Of a stretch of 64,000 bases of DNA, positions 34,501 through 47,200 are shown in pieces; position 1 is the stretch's first letter; each line of letters begins with the position of its first letter. The translations under genes and the position numbers were made by a program. The notes under the pieces are model-generated. The model was not told the DNA's origin. It worked only from the letters and a program-made list of their open reading frames with translations, and searched no databases. Source of the stretch: Atopsyche davidsoni (taxonomy: Eukaryota; Arthropoda; Insecta; Trichoptera; Hydrobiosidae); assembly GCA_022113835.1 (NCBI GenBank), contig JAILWY010000009.1:10702001-10766000 (forward strand), given 5' to 3'.

Positions 34501-35495
34501 AATGGTCGCCAACCTACTTTGAGGAGAGCCACTTGATGAAGAAGAAGATAGCTCGAAAGCTGCTAGATCAGTTTATATATATATAAAAAAAGGTACTTTT
34601 AAATCGATTTGGTTAGTCTTTGTTTTTGCGAGAAAAAGTTTGACCTATCGAATAAAAAACGTTATTTCAATATTTTCATTGTTTTGAATGAGGTAAAAAT
34701 TTATAATACATACATACGCTTTTCACAGCAATATAAAGTTTTTTGTGTGCAATATAAGATTAGAACTCATTCATATTCAACACACGATTACTGTTCATAT
34801 CGGATTGAACTGCTACAATTTACAGCGCAACAAATTTTAAAAAAAATTCAGAGAAGTTATGAGTAATATATTTCATAAAATAGTTTTATAATGCGTTTAA
34901 CCGTCATAGTGTTCCGTGAGAAAGGCTTGTTAGAAAAAAAAACTATCCATAGACAATAAAATTTATATATATAAAAGAAGAAGATTTGACAATGATCCAG
35001 AGATAACAATAATCGTTTTATATTAAAAATGTTTTCAAACTTTCATTGTCAGAAATGTATGTATTTTGTGATCAGAGAATAATAATGCGGTTTAGTCAAT
35101 TATGTCAGCAGATTGATGCATATACAATTTCATATAATTTCTAAATTATAAGCTTAAATCTGTTTTATATTGCAATCTGCATCGAGATTTGTTATTCCAT
35201 TGAGATGACATATTTATATTGCTTTATAACTTTCAAAGCATTATAAAATATTTCTGATACCAAGTTACCTGTAAGTGACTCATAAATCTATTTTATAAAA
35301 TAGATTTTTTTTTATTAAAAACGTGAGTATATTTTAAATGGGTGATTTTAAAAGTTTCAATAATAATATTTCGTTAGTACGTCACATATTTTAGTACTTT
35401 AATTTAATTTTAACTTGTACTGGATTTATAATCTCCTATGAAATGTGCATTAAAAATTATTTATCTTTTAGTGAATACAAAACGATTCCTATACT
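31553..35495 (+). other. Neuroglian distal 3' UTR and spacer before shifted
   Basis: No gene is supported. AATAAA signals at 31979-31984 and 34040-34045 are candidates for short and extended 3' ends of the neuronal Nrg transcript. An (AT)n run lies near 32880. A 60-codon frame at 34404-34586 has no recognisable content. The shifted promoter should lie near the right end. Confidence 0.4.
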
Positions 35496-38400
35496 ATGAA
35501 TAGGTTTTCCAATAAAAAGATATATTCTTGGTTTGTATTTTTTATCTGCATATTCAGTGTACTCGCAAGAAATGATATTAAAGGAAATCAGCGGAGCGAC
35601 TCAAAGAATTTTGAAAGAAATGGTGGAGACCTTTCACTATGGATTGATGAACGTCAAGTTAAAATGTTTAGTGGTAAATATAAACTAACCATATAAAAGC
35701 TATATAATTATTAATAATTTTTAATCTCCTTGGAGTAATTTCAGTGACTATTCTCAAATATATAATGAATTATTTCACAACAATAGCGTAAGCATACAAA
35801 ATTTGTATGCTTACGTTATTTTTTAAAAATATAATTCAAGGTTTTTCCATGGAAATTTTTGCTATTGTAAATGGAAATGTTCTGCCATACATTTTGGATC
35901 CAAATTTTTCCCAAGCTTTACCAGTAATACCTTCTGAAGTTGGATATGTCAACTTTACTTGGAAAGCTGGAAATAAAAAATATTACTATCATTTTGATAC
36001 CCTTAACTCATCAGATCCTATGATATTGATGCCTCCTTTAATATCAATAAAAACTAAAGGGAGGGTTCCCAGAAGGCCTAAAGGTATTATCTTTATTTTC
36101 ATTTACAATATTTTTGAATTTAAAAAAAAAAATTACCTCTTCAACTTTATTCAGACTATAAAAACTGTCTTATCCTGTAAATAATTGTTGCAGTATAAAA
36201 ATGATAAATGTTGAGTGGGAAAATGACCAATCTTTTACTTGCATGGGCTGCACGCCCAAACAAAATATTAAGTGGTATATATTGTGGTTGATTCCACACT
36301 TGTTTTATACACACACACAAATATATATATATATATATTGTCACAATGTTTCAAAATGTGTGGAGTCGGAGCCGCGCACTCTGAACGGTCTCAAGTCGAC
36401 TCAAAAGTGTAGTACGATTGGCTACCCTCCGGGTAGCACATTTGTATAAACCAAAGAATATATATATTTATCATTTCAATTGTATGTACAAACAATCGAA
36501 AATTTGTATTTTTCAGAGTTTAGTGTTTTACTGCCTTGTTCAGGTAACAGCAGTGGAATCGCTACTTTTGAAATAGGTCTTGTAATCCAAACAGGTAGAG
36601 GAGCTTTGCTTAAAGGTACTCCTCTTCGACTAAGTTTAAAGAAGGAATGTGCCCAGAGAGGTGTGTATTTAGCAAAAGCAGGTATCGTATCGCCAACGCA
36701 TTTTTAACGCTTTAGGATTTTTGTAAGAATATTTTACCGCTTATAAGAAAATACGCTTTGCTTCATTAATTCTATTTTTCCCTATTATAAAATAAAGCTT
36801 CATGATTATAAACTTTATTAAATTATGTGAAAAAGCTCTAATATATTCTTGCAATTATCTTTAAGATTATGCTGCATGCTTTCCAATTTATGAATTGCTT
36901 TTATAGATATATGTTTAAATTTCATTTAAAAAAAGTCAAGTTTATTGCATATGTATTGCTATCAGTGGCGTGCAGAGGGTTTCCTCGTAAACACAGTTTA
37001 CTATTGCCATTAAAGGGCAAGTAATAATATTATGTAATTTTTTTGATTAGCCAAATAAATAGCTAAAAGAACAACCAAAAATATTTTTGAAATGAGCGCT
37101 ATCAATATTCAAGAACTTTGTCAGACTGATTCTCAAAAAGACTATTACCGGCTTATGTACGTCATCAATGTTTAAAAATAACTAATAAATACAAATCAGA
37201 AAAATCTATGAACTAGCTGATAAATTTAATGATACCTTGATTCAAATAGATTGTTTTAGAGCTCTTAAATTATAAAACACCAGATATCACCAGTAATCAG
37301 TAGTGAAAATCTAATTATTTTTTTTATAAATCTCAATTTAAAAATATATATTGTCGTTGGTTAAAGTTAAATTTTTAGAGGGGAACTTTCTTGTGCTATT
37401 TGTTATTAGCATCATAAAGTTCCTAATAATTATAAGGCCCATACGGCAAGTATGGAAAAATTCCATGTGAGTCAAGGTACTGTTTAATTTATCACCCAGT
37501 TTATTAAATTTGTTATTGATGGCTTCTTTTAATATTTGTAATTTTTCAATATATCTAACCTATAGAGGCCGTCTTGTAATTATGTCTGGTGATGCCATTG
37601 AATAGCAAACCCCTCTGCAAAAATTTGTAATATCCTAGCTTTTTGACTGAACATAGTTTTTATAATTTTGGTTTTTTCTTTGTGTATAGCTTAAACAATG
37701 GTTACTGTCAACATTCAATACCTGTGCCATTTTACTGATAGACCTTATATGTGATTAATTTTAGTAAGTTTGATAAGTGAGAAATTTTTAAAGCAATTTT
37801 CTGACTTAGCAGACAATACAGATTGAGTAAATTGTGCTTAGAGACTATATGCGTAAGATCTGTGGCAATGTGTGTATTTATTGTGTCATATTTATTTTAT
37901 GATAAGACTATTGATATTTATGCTATTTTACCTCAATATTTTGCATTATTTAGCAAGGGTTTAGTTTTAGATATTATTCTAACAATAGTGCTTTCAATTA
38001 TATTATTACTCGCTACAGATTTCATGCTTAAACAGTTACATGCATTGGTTCTTAATTATGTGTAAGCTGTCAATCGCCATAAATTATTATAAACTTTGGA
38101 TATTTAAGAGACCTATCTGTAAGTTTATATATGCATCTTGAAAAAAAACCAAGTACAAAACACTTTATAAAAAAAAATACTTCAAATATTTCAGTGATAG
38201 CAATGCTTCATGCTTGTTTTTACTGCACGCCCTGTGGTTAAATTCTGTCAATAGCCTGTTTTAATTGTAAAAGGTACTTGTTCTGTATTTGTGACTCCCA
38301 GGCTTGAACTTTCGCGCCCTTCAACATTTATGGCAATATAAAAAACTGGACCATTAGAGTTATTTTGCTGTTGTGGCTTATGCTGTCGTTAGCCATAATC

Positions 38401-41400
38401 TATTATACTTTACAGGTTCTTCTTTTTCGGTATGTTACAACTATTTTTATTTTTCATTACAAAAGAAAAGTTATTTTGAAAGTCCATAGTGTGAAAATAA
38501 TAAATTCCATATAAACTTTTTTTTTACTCATTACTGACTGTCTATATTATTAATAAACCAGTATACTTTTGCTTGCAATGCTTTTTTAACACTTTTTTGT
38601 AATCTTTGAATTGAAACATCTTTTTTTTTTTTTTCTAAATGTGTATAAACAATGTGGTTTCCGCAATTTCCACAAACAATCCACATTTTTTTTATATTTA
38701 CTCACTTTCAAGATAAATTTATTCTAATTTACCACATCTTATCTAAGTGGTTACTTATCACTGGTTTTTTTTATATTATATTATAAAAATGCTTCACCAG
38801 AAATAAGAAACCTTTTAATGTATTATATAAACTTTTATAAGAATTTATTTATTTGATTTAATGTATTACATACTCAATATTGAAAATTTACAAAAATTAT
38901 ATTTTAGGCCCTGACCCAGAATGTGATAAGAAATGTGCAAATCAAGGATGGTGCAACCATGAAAAGATTTGTCAGTGTCCAGAAGGATACATGGGACAGT
39001 ACTGTAAAACTGCCTTGTGTTACCCTCAGTGCATGAATGGGGGCAACTGCACCGCCCCAGGCATATGCAGCTGTCCACCCGGGTACCAAGGAAGACATTG
39101 TGAAGGAGGTAATTATTCCACTATTATATGGGTCATTAGCAAAATAATGCAATCCTAACTTATTTATTTAAGAGTAAAAATTGCCATTAAACATAAATTT
39201 ATAATTAGGTAAATATATAATAAATGTATCTTGTATGTCAAATTATTCATCTAATATAAACTAATACCTTTTAAAAAAATCATGAACTCATAGTTTTTGA
39301 TTATTTATTACCTATATTACTTTTGAAATTTTTATAGCTGTTTTGCATCCAATTTTAACTAATTCAGAAAATACTTTATAAAATGGGGCTTGCTCTGCTC
39401 CTTGATCTATACCAATATCGTGATGCTCTTGTTCTTCATCTCTAAATTTAGTAATGGTTTCTAGAAGTTCTTTGTTGGAGTTAGGATCATTCATTAAAGC
39501 TCTCAATTGATCATTATAATGTTCAACAATAACTGTTTCCACTGCCACGGTACAGGCCATTGCAGCTTTATCACCTAATAAAGCTGAACCTTAAAGAAAG
39601 TAATTTTTTTATGCATACAGATTATTATCAGACTCAAAGCTCTGTACAATCAGTTGTACAAATATTTTTCGAATTACAAGTTTCCATCAATACCTGCTCC
39701 CAATGCAAAACCGGCTATATTCCAAATGGGTGTCATCACTGTAGGTCGTACTCGGTATTTCCTTATCAGCTCTTCAAATTTGGCTTTATGCACTTTTTCT
39801 TGCTCCCACATATGTTTTATAAGTGGGCCGCTCTTGGTGTGGCCCAACACAGCCATCTGTCCCGCATAGATTCTGTCTGCTCCCAATTCTCCTGCATGGT
39901 CCACTCGTATTATTTCATCCAGCTATAAAATCAAATTGACAACTCCTTATAAAACTACTAACAATTTAATAATCTTTACTCTTATGAATTATCAAAAAAA
40001 ATATTATGCTGGATGTAGAAATTAAAACTACTAAATACCTCAGTTTCAGTTTGACATGCTGGCTTTTTTGATAAGTATCTTTCATGTTTACTTAAACTCC
40101 TTATTTGTTTTCTTTGTAAATTTATCAAGTTCCGCAACATTGTAATCTAAAATGGAAAAATTATTAAAAGGTAACAATAGTAATAAAATTTCAGGTATAT
40201 GTGCTGAAAAATGTTTAAATGGAGGTAAATGTATACAAAAAGATACATGTGAATGCTCGAAAGGATATTTTGGACTGCATTGTGAATATTGTGAGTAAGA
40301 ATTTAAAATTGTTACAATAAAAATATGAATAATTGAATAATAACTTTTAACATCTAGATTTAAACAATCTGTGTATTGGAAAATATATTTTTAGCTAAAT
40401 GTGTCATTCCTTGCCTCAACGGTGGAAAATGTAAAGGAGTGAATAAATGCCGATGTCCTCCAGGGCTCGGTGGAAACCACTGTGAAATAGGGAGACGAGT
40501 GCCCCAGCGCTCGGCATGTAGCCGTTCCTGTCGCCACGGAATTTGCCGACCTGACAGCTCTTGCCAATGTCACCCCGGTTGGCACGGACGTCTGTGCAAC
40601 CACAGTAAGCACATATCTCGCTTTATAACTCAAAATCTATTTAAAGCTTAGCGTCAAGAGCTGAGAGATTCACTGATTTCAATGCTCAATTTGCAGCTGT
40701 AAATTTCAATACCGGCATTTACAAGCTCAGCAGCATCTAATAGTAAAACTCTAGAGTTTTCCATCTTATATCTATTGTATCTTAAGCCAATCACTTTCTC
40801 TCTACGATTTGCATACTCTTTTTGAGTCCTTTGCATTTGGATATTGCGGCACTGATGGCAATCAAAATCTAGCCAGTGACTCAAATGCCCTTATATTAAC
40901 ACACTAAAGGCGGGGCGGGTACTGGTACCCGTTCCGCGGACTACTGCCTGAAGGCGGGGCGCATATATATATAATGTGTTAACTCTAAAAGCGGTAGAAG
41001 GTCATCTTATTCTTTAGGTTTACAGCTCGAAATGTTTGTTTAGGACTCGTCAACGTTACTTCTACCAATACTGTCCAGTGATTCTGAGCAAAGTGACAAT
41101 GAAGAAGTGGAATGATCAGAGAATGATAATCCTCCAATTATTGAACAATTTTTAGGACAAAGTGGTGTTGTGATGCCAAGTAATCCGCAAAGTGTGTATG
41201 AAGTGGTTCAACTTTTTATAGGAAACGATTTATTTGACTACTTGCAAATCAAAGAGTGTATAGACTAGATTTCACACATGCAATTTTACGCGAATTTTGC
41301 CCGCTACGCACATCAGTTTAGTCAATTTGGTACCCGCCTAAAGTGTGTTAATAGCATTTCATTAATTTTATATTACTTTTTAGATTTAAAATTGTAACCT

Positions 41401-41493
41401 CGTATTGTATTCAATGAGTTCTAAAAATCTTAATCATTTTTCTTTCCAGATTATGGAGCTAAATATTCTGATGAAACAAAATTACCAAGATAA
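35496..41493 (+). CDS. shf: Shifted / Wnt inhibitory factor 1-like secreted protein
   Basis: Exons 35496-35673, 35841-36083, 36517-36681, 38908-39108, 40195-40290, 40395-40604 and 41450-41493 join in frame to 378 aa (human WIF1: 379). The order is signal peptide ([13 protein letters not shown]), a WIF domain (about residues 44-190, with [29 protein letters not shown] and [11 protein letters not shown]), then five EGF repeats with regular CxxxCxNxGxC and CxCxxGxxGxxC patterns. In Drosophila, Shifted binds heparan sulfate proteoglycans and stabilises and spreads lipid-modified Hedgehog, while vertebrate WIF1 binds Wnts. The close match to Drosophila (for example [18 protein letters not shown] and SKCVIPC) favours the Hedgehog role. 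Introns carry the nested COQ7 gene and a piggyBac remnant. Confidence 0.95.
36309..36338. repeat. Compound AC/AT microsatellite in a shifted intron
   Basis: An (AC)n run passes directly into an (AT)n run. It borders a short GC-richer insert at 36340-36450. Confidence 0.9.
36682..38907 (+). other. Large shifted intron with possible decayed element
   Basis: This 2.2-kb intron has no supported gene. CAGTGGCGTGCAG at 36963 and a reverse-complement-like CTGCACGCCCTGTG ending at about 38236 might be the eroded ends of a transposon. An 80-codon hydrophobic frame at 37823-38065 lies between them. No target duplication is visible and no transposase motif was recognised, so this stays tentative. Confidence 0.3.
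39312..40140 (-). CDS. COQ7: 5-demethoxyubiquinone hydroxylase, mitochondrial (COQ7), nested in a shifted intron
   Basis: COQ7 is a di-iron monooxygenase of the mitochondrial inner membrane that carries out the hydroxylation of demethoxyubiquinone in ubiquinone synthesis. Three minus-strand exons (40140-40039, 39922-39694, 39589-39312) join in frame to 202 aa. The N-terminus is a basic presequence ([19 protein letters not shown]). The iron ligands are visible as E in [14 protein letters not shown], ExxH in [11 protein letters not shown] in [11 protein letters not shown] and ExxH in [12 protein letters not shown]. The length fits the family. The whole gene sits inside the shifted intron 39109-40194, on the opposite strand. 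Only 54 bp separate its start codon from the next shifted exon, so its promoter must overlap shifted coding sequence or the adjacent intron. Confidence 0.95.
40654..40890 (-). other. Unidentified open frame beside the piggyBac remnant
   Basis: About 77 codons are open on the minus strand, with a protein-like composition ([15 protein letters not shown], then [15 protein letters not shown], then [12 protein letters not shown]). There is no in-frame ATG at the beginning; the frame is closed by a stop just before the TTAA of the neighbouring element. It could be an exon fragment, a broken insertion or chance. I do not recognise it. Confidence 0.25.
40896..41351 (+). mobile_element. Non-autonomous piggyBac-like element in the last shifted intron
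   Basis: TTAA at 40896-40899 and 41348-41351 flanks a 448-bp element with ends CACACTAAAGGCGGG and, inverted at the right, CACACTTTAGGCGGG. The left end carries a palindrome (GGGTAC-TG-GTACCC) and a second copy of AAGGCGGGGCG. Inside are scraps of a piggyBac N-terminus: an acidic stretch with DSEQSDNEE near 41085, and an [20 protein letters not shown] segment near 41190. The rest of the transposase has been deleted. Confidence 0.88.
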
Positions 41494-44151
41494 GTGCCAT
41501 TATGAAAGATCAATAAGGTGAGACTTGAAATATAAAATTGTGTTAAAATATTTCACACAATCAACTTACAATAATTGTCTATAATTTTTAATATAATTAA
41601 AAAATAAATATAAAAGGTCAGTTTTATAGTCATTCAAACATAACTGTGATTGGAAGTTTACAAGAGTGTATTTTATAATTTTATATTACATATATTTAAT
41701 TCATAACTTTGTTTTTTATACTTGATTATTATTGTCTTTTTTGCCTTTATATCTAACAAATATACATTATAAGGAAATTATAAAAATGGTTTTACTAATG
41801 TGATAACAAATAAAATTTCATTGAAACCTTAGCCGTTTTATATAAATTATTATCTAAAGCAAGACAAATAATAATATAATATGCCAATATCAAAGACATT
41901 TTATTTTATGATTAATTTCTTCAGGGTTAAAACATAAAATATGAAAAATTAATGCAAACTATGATTACATTAACCATAATTTATTGAAAAGAATTGCATA
42001 AAACAGCTAGTTTTGTATTTTTTACACATCCAAATAACCATCTCCCTGTATTTTTTATTTATTTTAATAAAATTATAAACATGTCTTACAAAGCATTGAT
42101 ATGTATTTGTGTAAACTCTTATATTCAGAAAACATTTTGATAAGAAAAACTAGCTGGTGTAAAAGCTTTTATTTTATCAGATGCCGAATACAATATTTCT
42201 TATCTCAAATAATGAGTATGTATAAGAAAGTCTTAATTCTGGCTAAATATGACTTTTTTTTATAGAATAAGTATCAAATATCAGTTCCCAAATAATAAGA
42301 TTTTTCAAGTAGAAATGATGTTTATGAAATGTTATGTTTCATTTTGATGTAGATCATAAATACACAAAATAAAATAAGTGTATAAAAAAGAACCAAAGAG
42401 TAACAATACCGCATTAAATAAATAATTTTTGATACGTTTCATATTGAATACTCGACTTGGTAATTTTTTTTTTAGTATGTACTTACCGATTTTAACGTTT
42501 AGTGAGACGTAGACATATTTAAGAATAAAGAAACGTGATCAAATGATATTGTACACGGTTTGAGCAGCAATAATAAAAGTGATCGGTGATTATACGTATT
42601 TGAGCTGACTGCTTTATTTAAAAACACCGCCATTTTGCTATCGTTCTTTGAAATAAAGCTACGCAAACAAACCGCCAGATGTCGTAGAGCAAAGGTTATG
42701 TTTATGAACTAATCCATCTCATTTTTAGAACGCACAATTCGAGGATGGCCCAGACGATCTTGTCTGTATTTATATTATCGTGAAAGGTAAGCACTTGAAC
42801 AGTTTAAATACGGTGAATACTTACAGACGTCGTCAAAAACGGTCCAAAATAATGTCGTTTCGTCCCGCACGCCCGCGACACGTCTCGCTCGCCAAGCGTC
42901 CAACGCGCAGGCCCGTACAAAATGGCGCTTCGGCACGGAGGTTTATGCGATTGGCGTTTCGCTTATGCCGATCGATATTCATGGATGACTTTAAGTATTT
43001 TGAGTGTAAGTTGTAAACGGTGCTATTCATTTAAAAATTGATCGTTACTGTGCAAAAAAAAAGTGAAAAGTGATTCCATTAAAATGTTACATCACACAGA
43101 ATATTGTAGAAGTCAGTTATCACAGTAAAATGACTTACAATGCACGCAGGTGCGTACGCAGCCGTAGTCTTCTGAAATTTCACTGGGCCTGCTCGGACGG
43201 CGCGAGTTTCCCTTTATAATGTCCATTCATTTCCCATTTACCTGTCAGCTGAACTAGAGTTTATCTGAAATGTTTACATTTTGTCTAGCGATGGATGTTT
43301 TTGCTGTTAAATCACTTTTTAATTTACAATTTCCACTTACAAAATTCATCGTTACTACCGTTCTTTTATTATGACATTCGTTATTTTAGAAGTGTCATGT
43401 ATTTTTCTAAAGAGATGGCTTTAGTCAACATGCAGAATTATTTTGTGTGTTTCGTATTAACATATTATACTTAGGTAATCGATGGCACCCTCTTAAAGAT
43501 TATTATCTGATAAAATGGAGCTCTTGATTATTGATTTTTCACACTGACAAATTAACAAGGGAAACTGAAACAATACTTGACTGAAATTAATTTTAATAAC
43601 TCTCTTTTGAAATAATTCATTTTTTTTATTACTTCTCTAAAAGCATAATATTTTTATAAAAAGCTGTAAAATTTATTGAGCACCGTGCATAAAAATCTTG
43701 AATGAATGTTGATGTATGACTAAATATTATCGGTTTCTTTGTTAGTTATTTTATCTTACAAATTCTTGTAACTCCAGAAGCCAATGTTGCTCATCCATAG
43801 CCTATATTGATTAATTTGAAATCAAACAATACGCGCACATACAAATAATAAATTATTAAGGAAGGCGGTAGGTTTCTTAATAATTTTATCTTTAGCAATA
43901 AATTTTGTCTGTAGATACTTAAAAAGCATGCTAGAATATGTTTTATTGTATTAGAATTCCACAATGGCCTGTTGAAAATGTCATAGATTTTATTAAATAC
44001 AACACACCTTTGTTCAAAGTTAGCTGTGTCGTGGTAATGAAATAAACTATCTTGCTACCATTACTTATTATTACTGAAATATTTTATGATTAAACTGTAC
44101 ACATACCATTTGATAACAATAGCCTATGTTTTATAGATAGTTTTTTTTTAG
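41494..44151 (+). promoter_or_regulatory. Shifted 3' flank and erect wing promoter with candidate non-coding first exon
   Basis: The left two thirds are AT-rich with no gene. From about 42,580 to 43,260 the GC content rises, with many CpGs and GCGC motifs, which is the likely ewg promoter. A consensus donor (GAAAG/GTAAGC) at 42786/42787 could end a first exon spliced to the acceptor at 44150-44151. If so, that leader carries a 12-codon upstream ORF (42745-42783). CGCGCAGGC at about 42904 and TGCGTACGCA at about 43151 resemble NRF1-type sites only loosely. Confidence 0.5.
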
Positions 44152-44206
44152 GTTCTAAAATCTATTCAAGCTGTCGTTCGTAATCAGGGACTCTTTGACG
44201 GGTCAA

Positions 44207-47200
44207 ATGGTGACGGTGATGAATTCCATCAGTAATGAGTCAATGGACATGACGGAAGAAGTGGAGGGGGGCATGAGCGGTGCATCGGATGATGATGAGA
44301 ATGGCTGCCCATCGTCCCCCGGTTCTGCTTATGAAGATGGGAATGACCTTATCAACGTTGCCATGAGTGATGAAGTCACTGCTCAACTGGCTGCAGCTGG
44401 TAATTATTTTGTTCCGATCCTTTCTGTTAAATTATACTTATTATCGTTATTTTATATTGCTATTTGATTTATGAAACTCAAAACCGTTTTTAATAAATGT
44501 ATATATAATACTATCTTTCAGTTTAGAACAAGTTGAGAATGATTTTTAATAGCAGTGATTTTAAACTTAAAGGTCCAGTTGGGATGGCTGCTGCAGCTGC
44601 TATAGCTTCTTCCAAGAAAAGAAAAAGACCTCATTCTTTTGAAACAAATCCTTCCATAAGAAAACGACAGCAAAATAGGCTATTAAGAAAATTACGTGTA
44701 AGTATTAATTTAATAAAGGTAACTTCGTGCAGCCTGCTTTATTAAATAGATTATCTACTTATTTTCCATTTGAGTGTGATTACATTCACAATAATATTAC
44801 CATCTACAAGGATCGGTCTTTTTAATGAATTGGTGGAAAATGCTAAGGAGCTATTATTTTTGTGTAAAGTTATCAATTTCACATTGTATATATGCATGTG
44901 TCTATAGATTGTGCTAATATATACCGCAGAAGCAGTCTCTTTTATGCCTTTTACCAACTTAAATATTCTGTTTGATCACATAACTAAGATATGTCAAGAT
45001 ATTAAATCAGAAATATGTGTTAACATTACTGCGCTGTGTTTTATCACCAAAAAGTATACATGCATTTAAAAAAATTACATTAGTAAATTGATCTCTTAAA
45101 TGGGTTTTGATATCATTACTGAGAATTTATTTTATATAATTTATAGTTTTACTAATCGCTTTGAGGTAAAATTTCGAATATGTGGTAAAAATTTAATTAT
45201 CTATGATCATGGAAAACTTACATTTCTTCATACACTATTCAAAGTCATGCAGTTTTTATTTTATTTTCACAATTGATATTTATTACAGCAAACTATAGAT
45301 GAATTTGCCACTCGAGTTGGACAGCAAGCGGTCGTTTTAGTAGCCACACCTGGAAAACCCAACACTTCGTACAGAGTTTTCGGTGCCAAGCCTTTAGAAG
45401 ATGTTGTCAAAAACCTTCGATCCATGATCATGGAAGAATTGGAACATGCCCTGGCTCAACAAGCCCCACCACCCATACAAGATGATCCCTCTCTATACGA
45501 ACTGCCACCCCTAATAATCGATGGTATTCCTACTCCTGTAGAGAAGATGACGCAGGCACAGTTACGGGCATTCATACCTTTAATGTTGAAATATTCTACA
45601 GGTTGGTAAAACAATTCTCATATATTTACTCGAAAAAGTTTTTGAAAGGCTGTAACTTATTTAATAAAAATAATTTTAGCGCGAGGTAAACCCGGTTGGG
45701 GTAGAGAATCAATGAGGCCACCCTGGTGGCCTAAAGAACTTCCCTGGGCTAATGTACGAATGGATGCTCGATCAGAAGACGATAAACAAAAAGTGAGTTA
45801 TTGGTTTCATATTTAAAATAGTAGCAGTCCCAGTATAGTGTTGTCTTATTTTTGTACACGTATAATATGTATTAATTTTCCAGATATCTTGGACACACGC
45901 TCTTCGTCAGATTGTTATAAACTGCTATAAATATCACGGGCGAGAAGATCTTCTTCCGGCTTTCTCAGAAGAGGATGAGAAAGCTAATGCTGTGGCTTCA
46001 GCTAACTCTTCTGTAAGTTTCTAATATAATTTGTAATTCTAATTGTACATCTTAAGTGACACTGAACCTTATGTGAAACGAGTACATTATTATTCATTGT
46101 AAATTTAATGAATATAATTCCCTCAAATTTCATAACAGAATCTATTCTGCTTTAAATGACTGACAAACTCTAAAGAAAATCAATTAGAGGTAGTACACAT
46201 GCGTTGATATTAGATACATTATTATGGTTACATTGTCAAGTTGAGGCTGAGCTTATTTGTTACTGGGCAGCTGTCGGAACAGGTGAGTCACCTGGGGGGG
46301 GTGGGAGTGGTGAAGCTGCACTCGGGAGGGCTGCACAAGATGACGCATCAGGTGCTGGCGACCGGCGTACAACAGCAAGTCTGCCTCGACCCGCTCACGC
46401 TCGCAGATGTAGATGTTGGTACCCAAGCACTGCGTGTCTGTCCTGTATTATTCATTATGTTCTTTACTTAGCACAATTGTGTAGTCTTTTTAGCTTTTTT
46501 TTCTTTTATATTTATTTTAGCTCAAAGCAACCTTGTTTTTATTTTATGGTTTAATAGAAGGTGATCTCAAGCAAAAATGGCAGTCTTCATCTAGCAGTAA
46601 ATCATAAAATCATTATCTTAGTTCATATTATTTATTTAGTACTAAGCATTTGCCAGGTTGTTCAGATATTTATGTCTAAATTGTTGGTAATGTAATTACA
46701 AAAAGTCACTAGTAATTACTATTCCTTTAATTTAATGTAAATTTTGTAATACTTTCTGTTTTAATATTGAGTATCTGAAGAATTATTAAATAGTAATTGT
46801 TTATGTTTGTATGTTAGTTTTTTTTTACGCAATCATCAGTATCCTATTTTCTTTAAAATTAACCATTTATGTGTGTGAATTTGCCTTATTCTTAAATTAT
46901 CTAAGTACTTGTAGTGCTCCATATTTATCACAAATACTTGTGTTCATCGTTGTATCTTCAAGTCAGCTAATTTTCGGTAGAAGAAGATTATATTCAATAT
47001 TTTTGACAGAAAGTACTTGGTGAAATTCCATATTAATATTTTAAATAAAATACTTTTATGATCTTTCCACATATTTTAATTTTATTGATGTCTGGTTTCG
47101 TCATCCTTTTATGTTGGCATTATCAAACAAAGTTGGATAATGTCAACGTAAAAGGTTGGCAAAACCTTCACCAATAAAATCAAAACATGTGGAAAAATCA

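Noticed and set aside
37823..38065. 80-codon hydrophobic frame in a shifted intron
   Set aside because: AT-rich DNA readily yields Leu/Ile/Phe-rich frames. No family was recognised.
38904..39152. Minus-strand frame opposite a shifted EGF exon
   Set aside because: Antisense shadow of cysteine-rich EGF coding sequence.
46204..46554. 116-codon frame over the candidate ewg cassette exon
   Set aside because: Different frame from the phase-compatible exon. The Arg/Gly/Ala-rich composition is what GC-rich DNA gives in a wrong frame.
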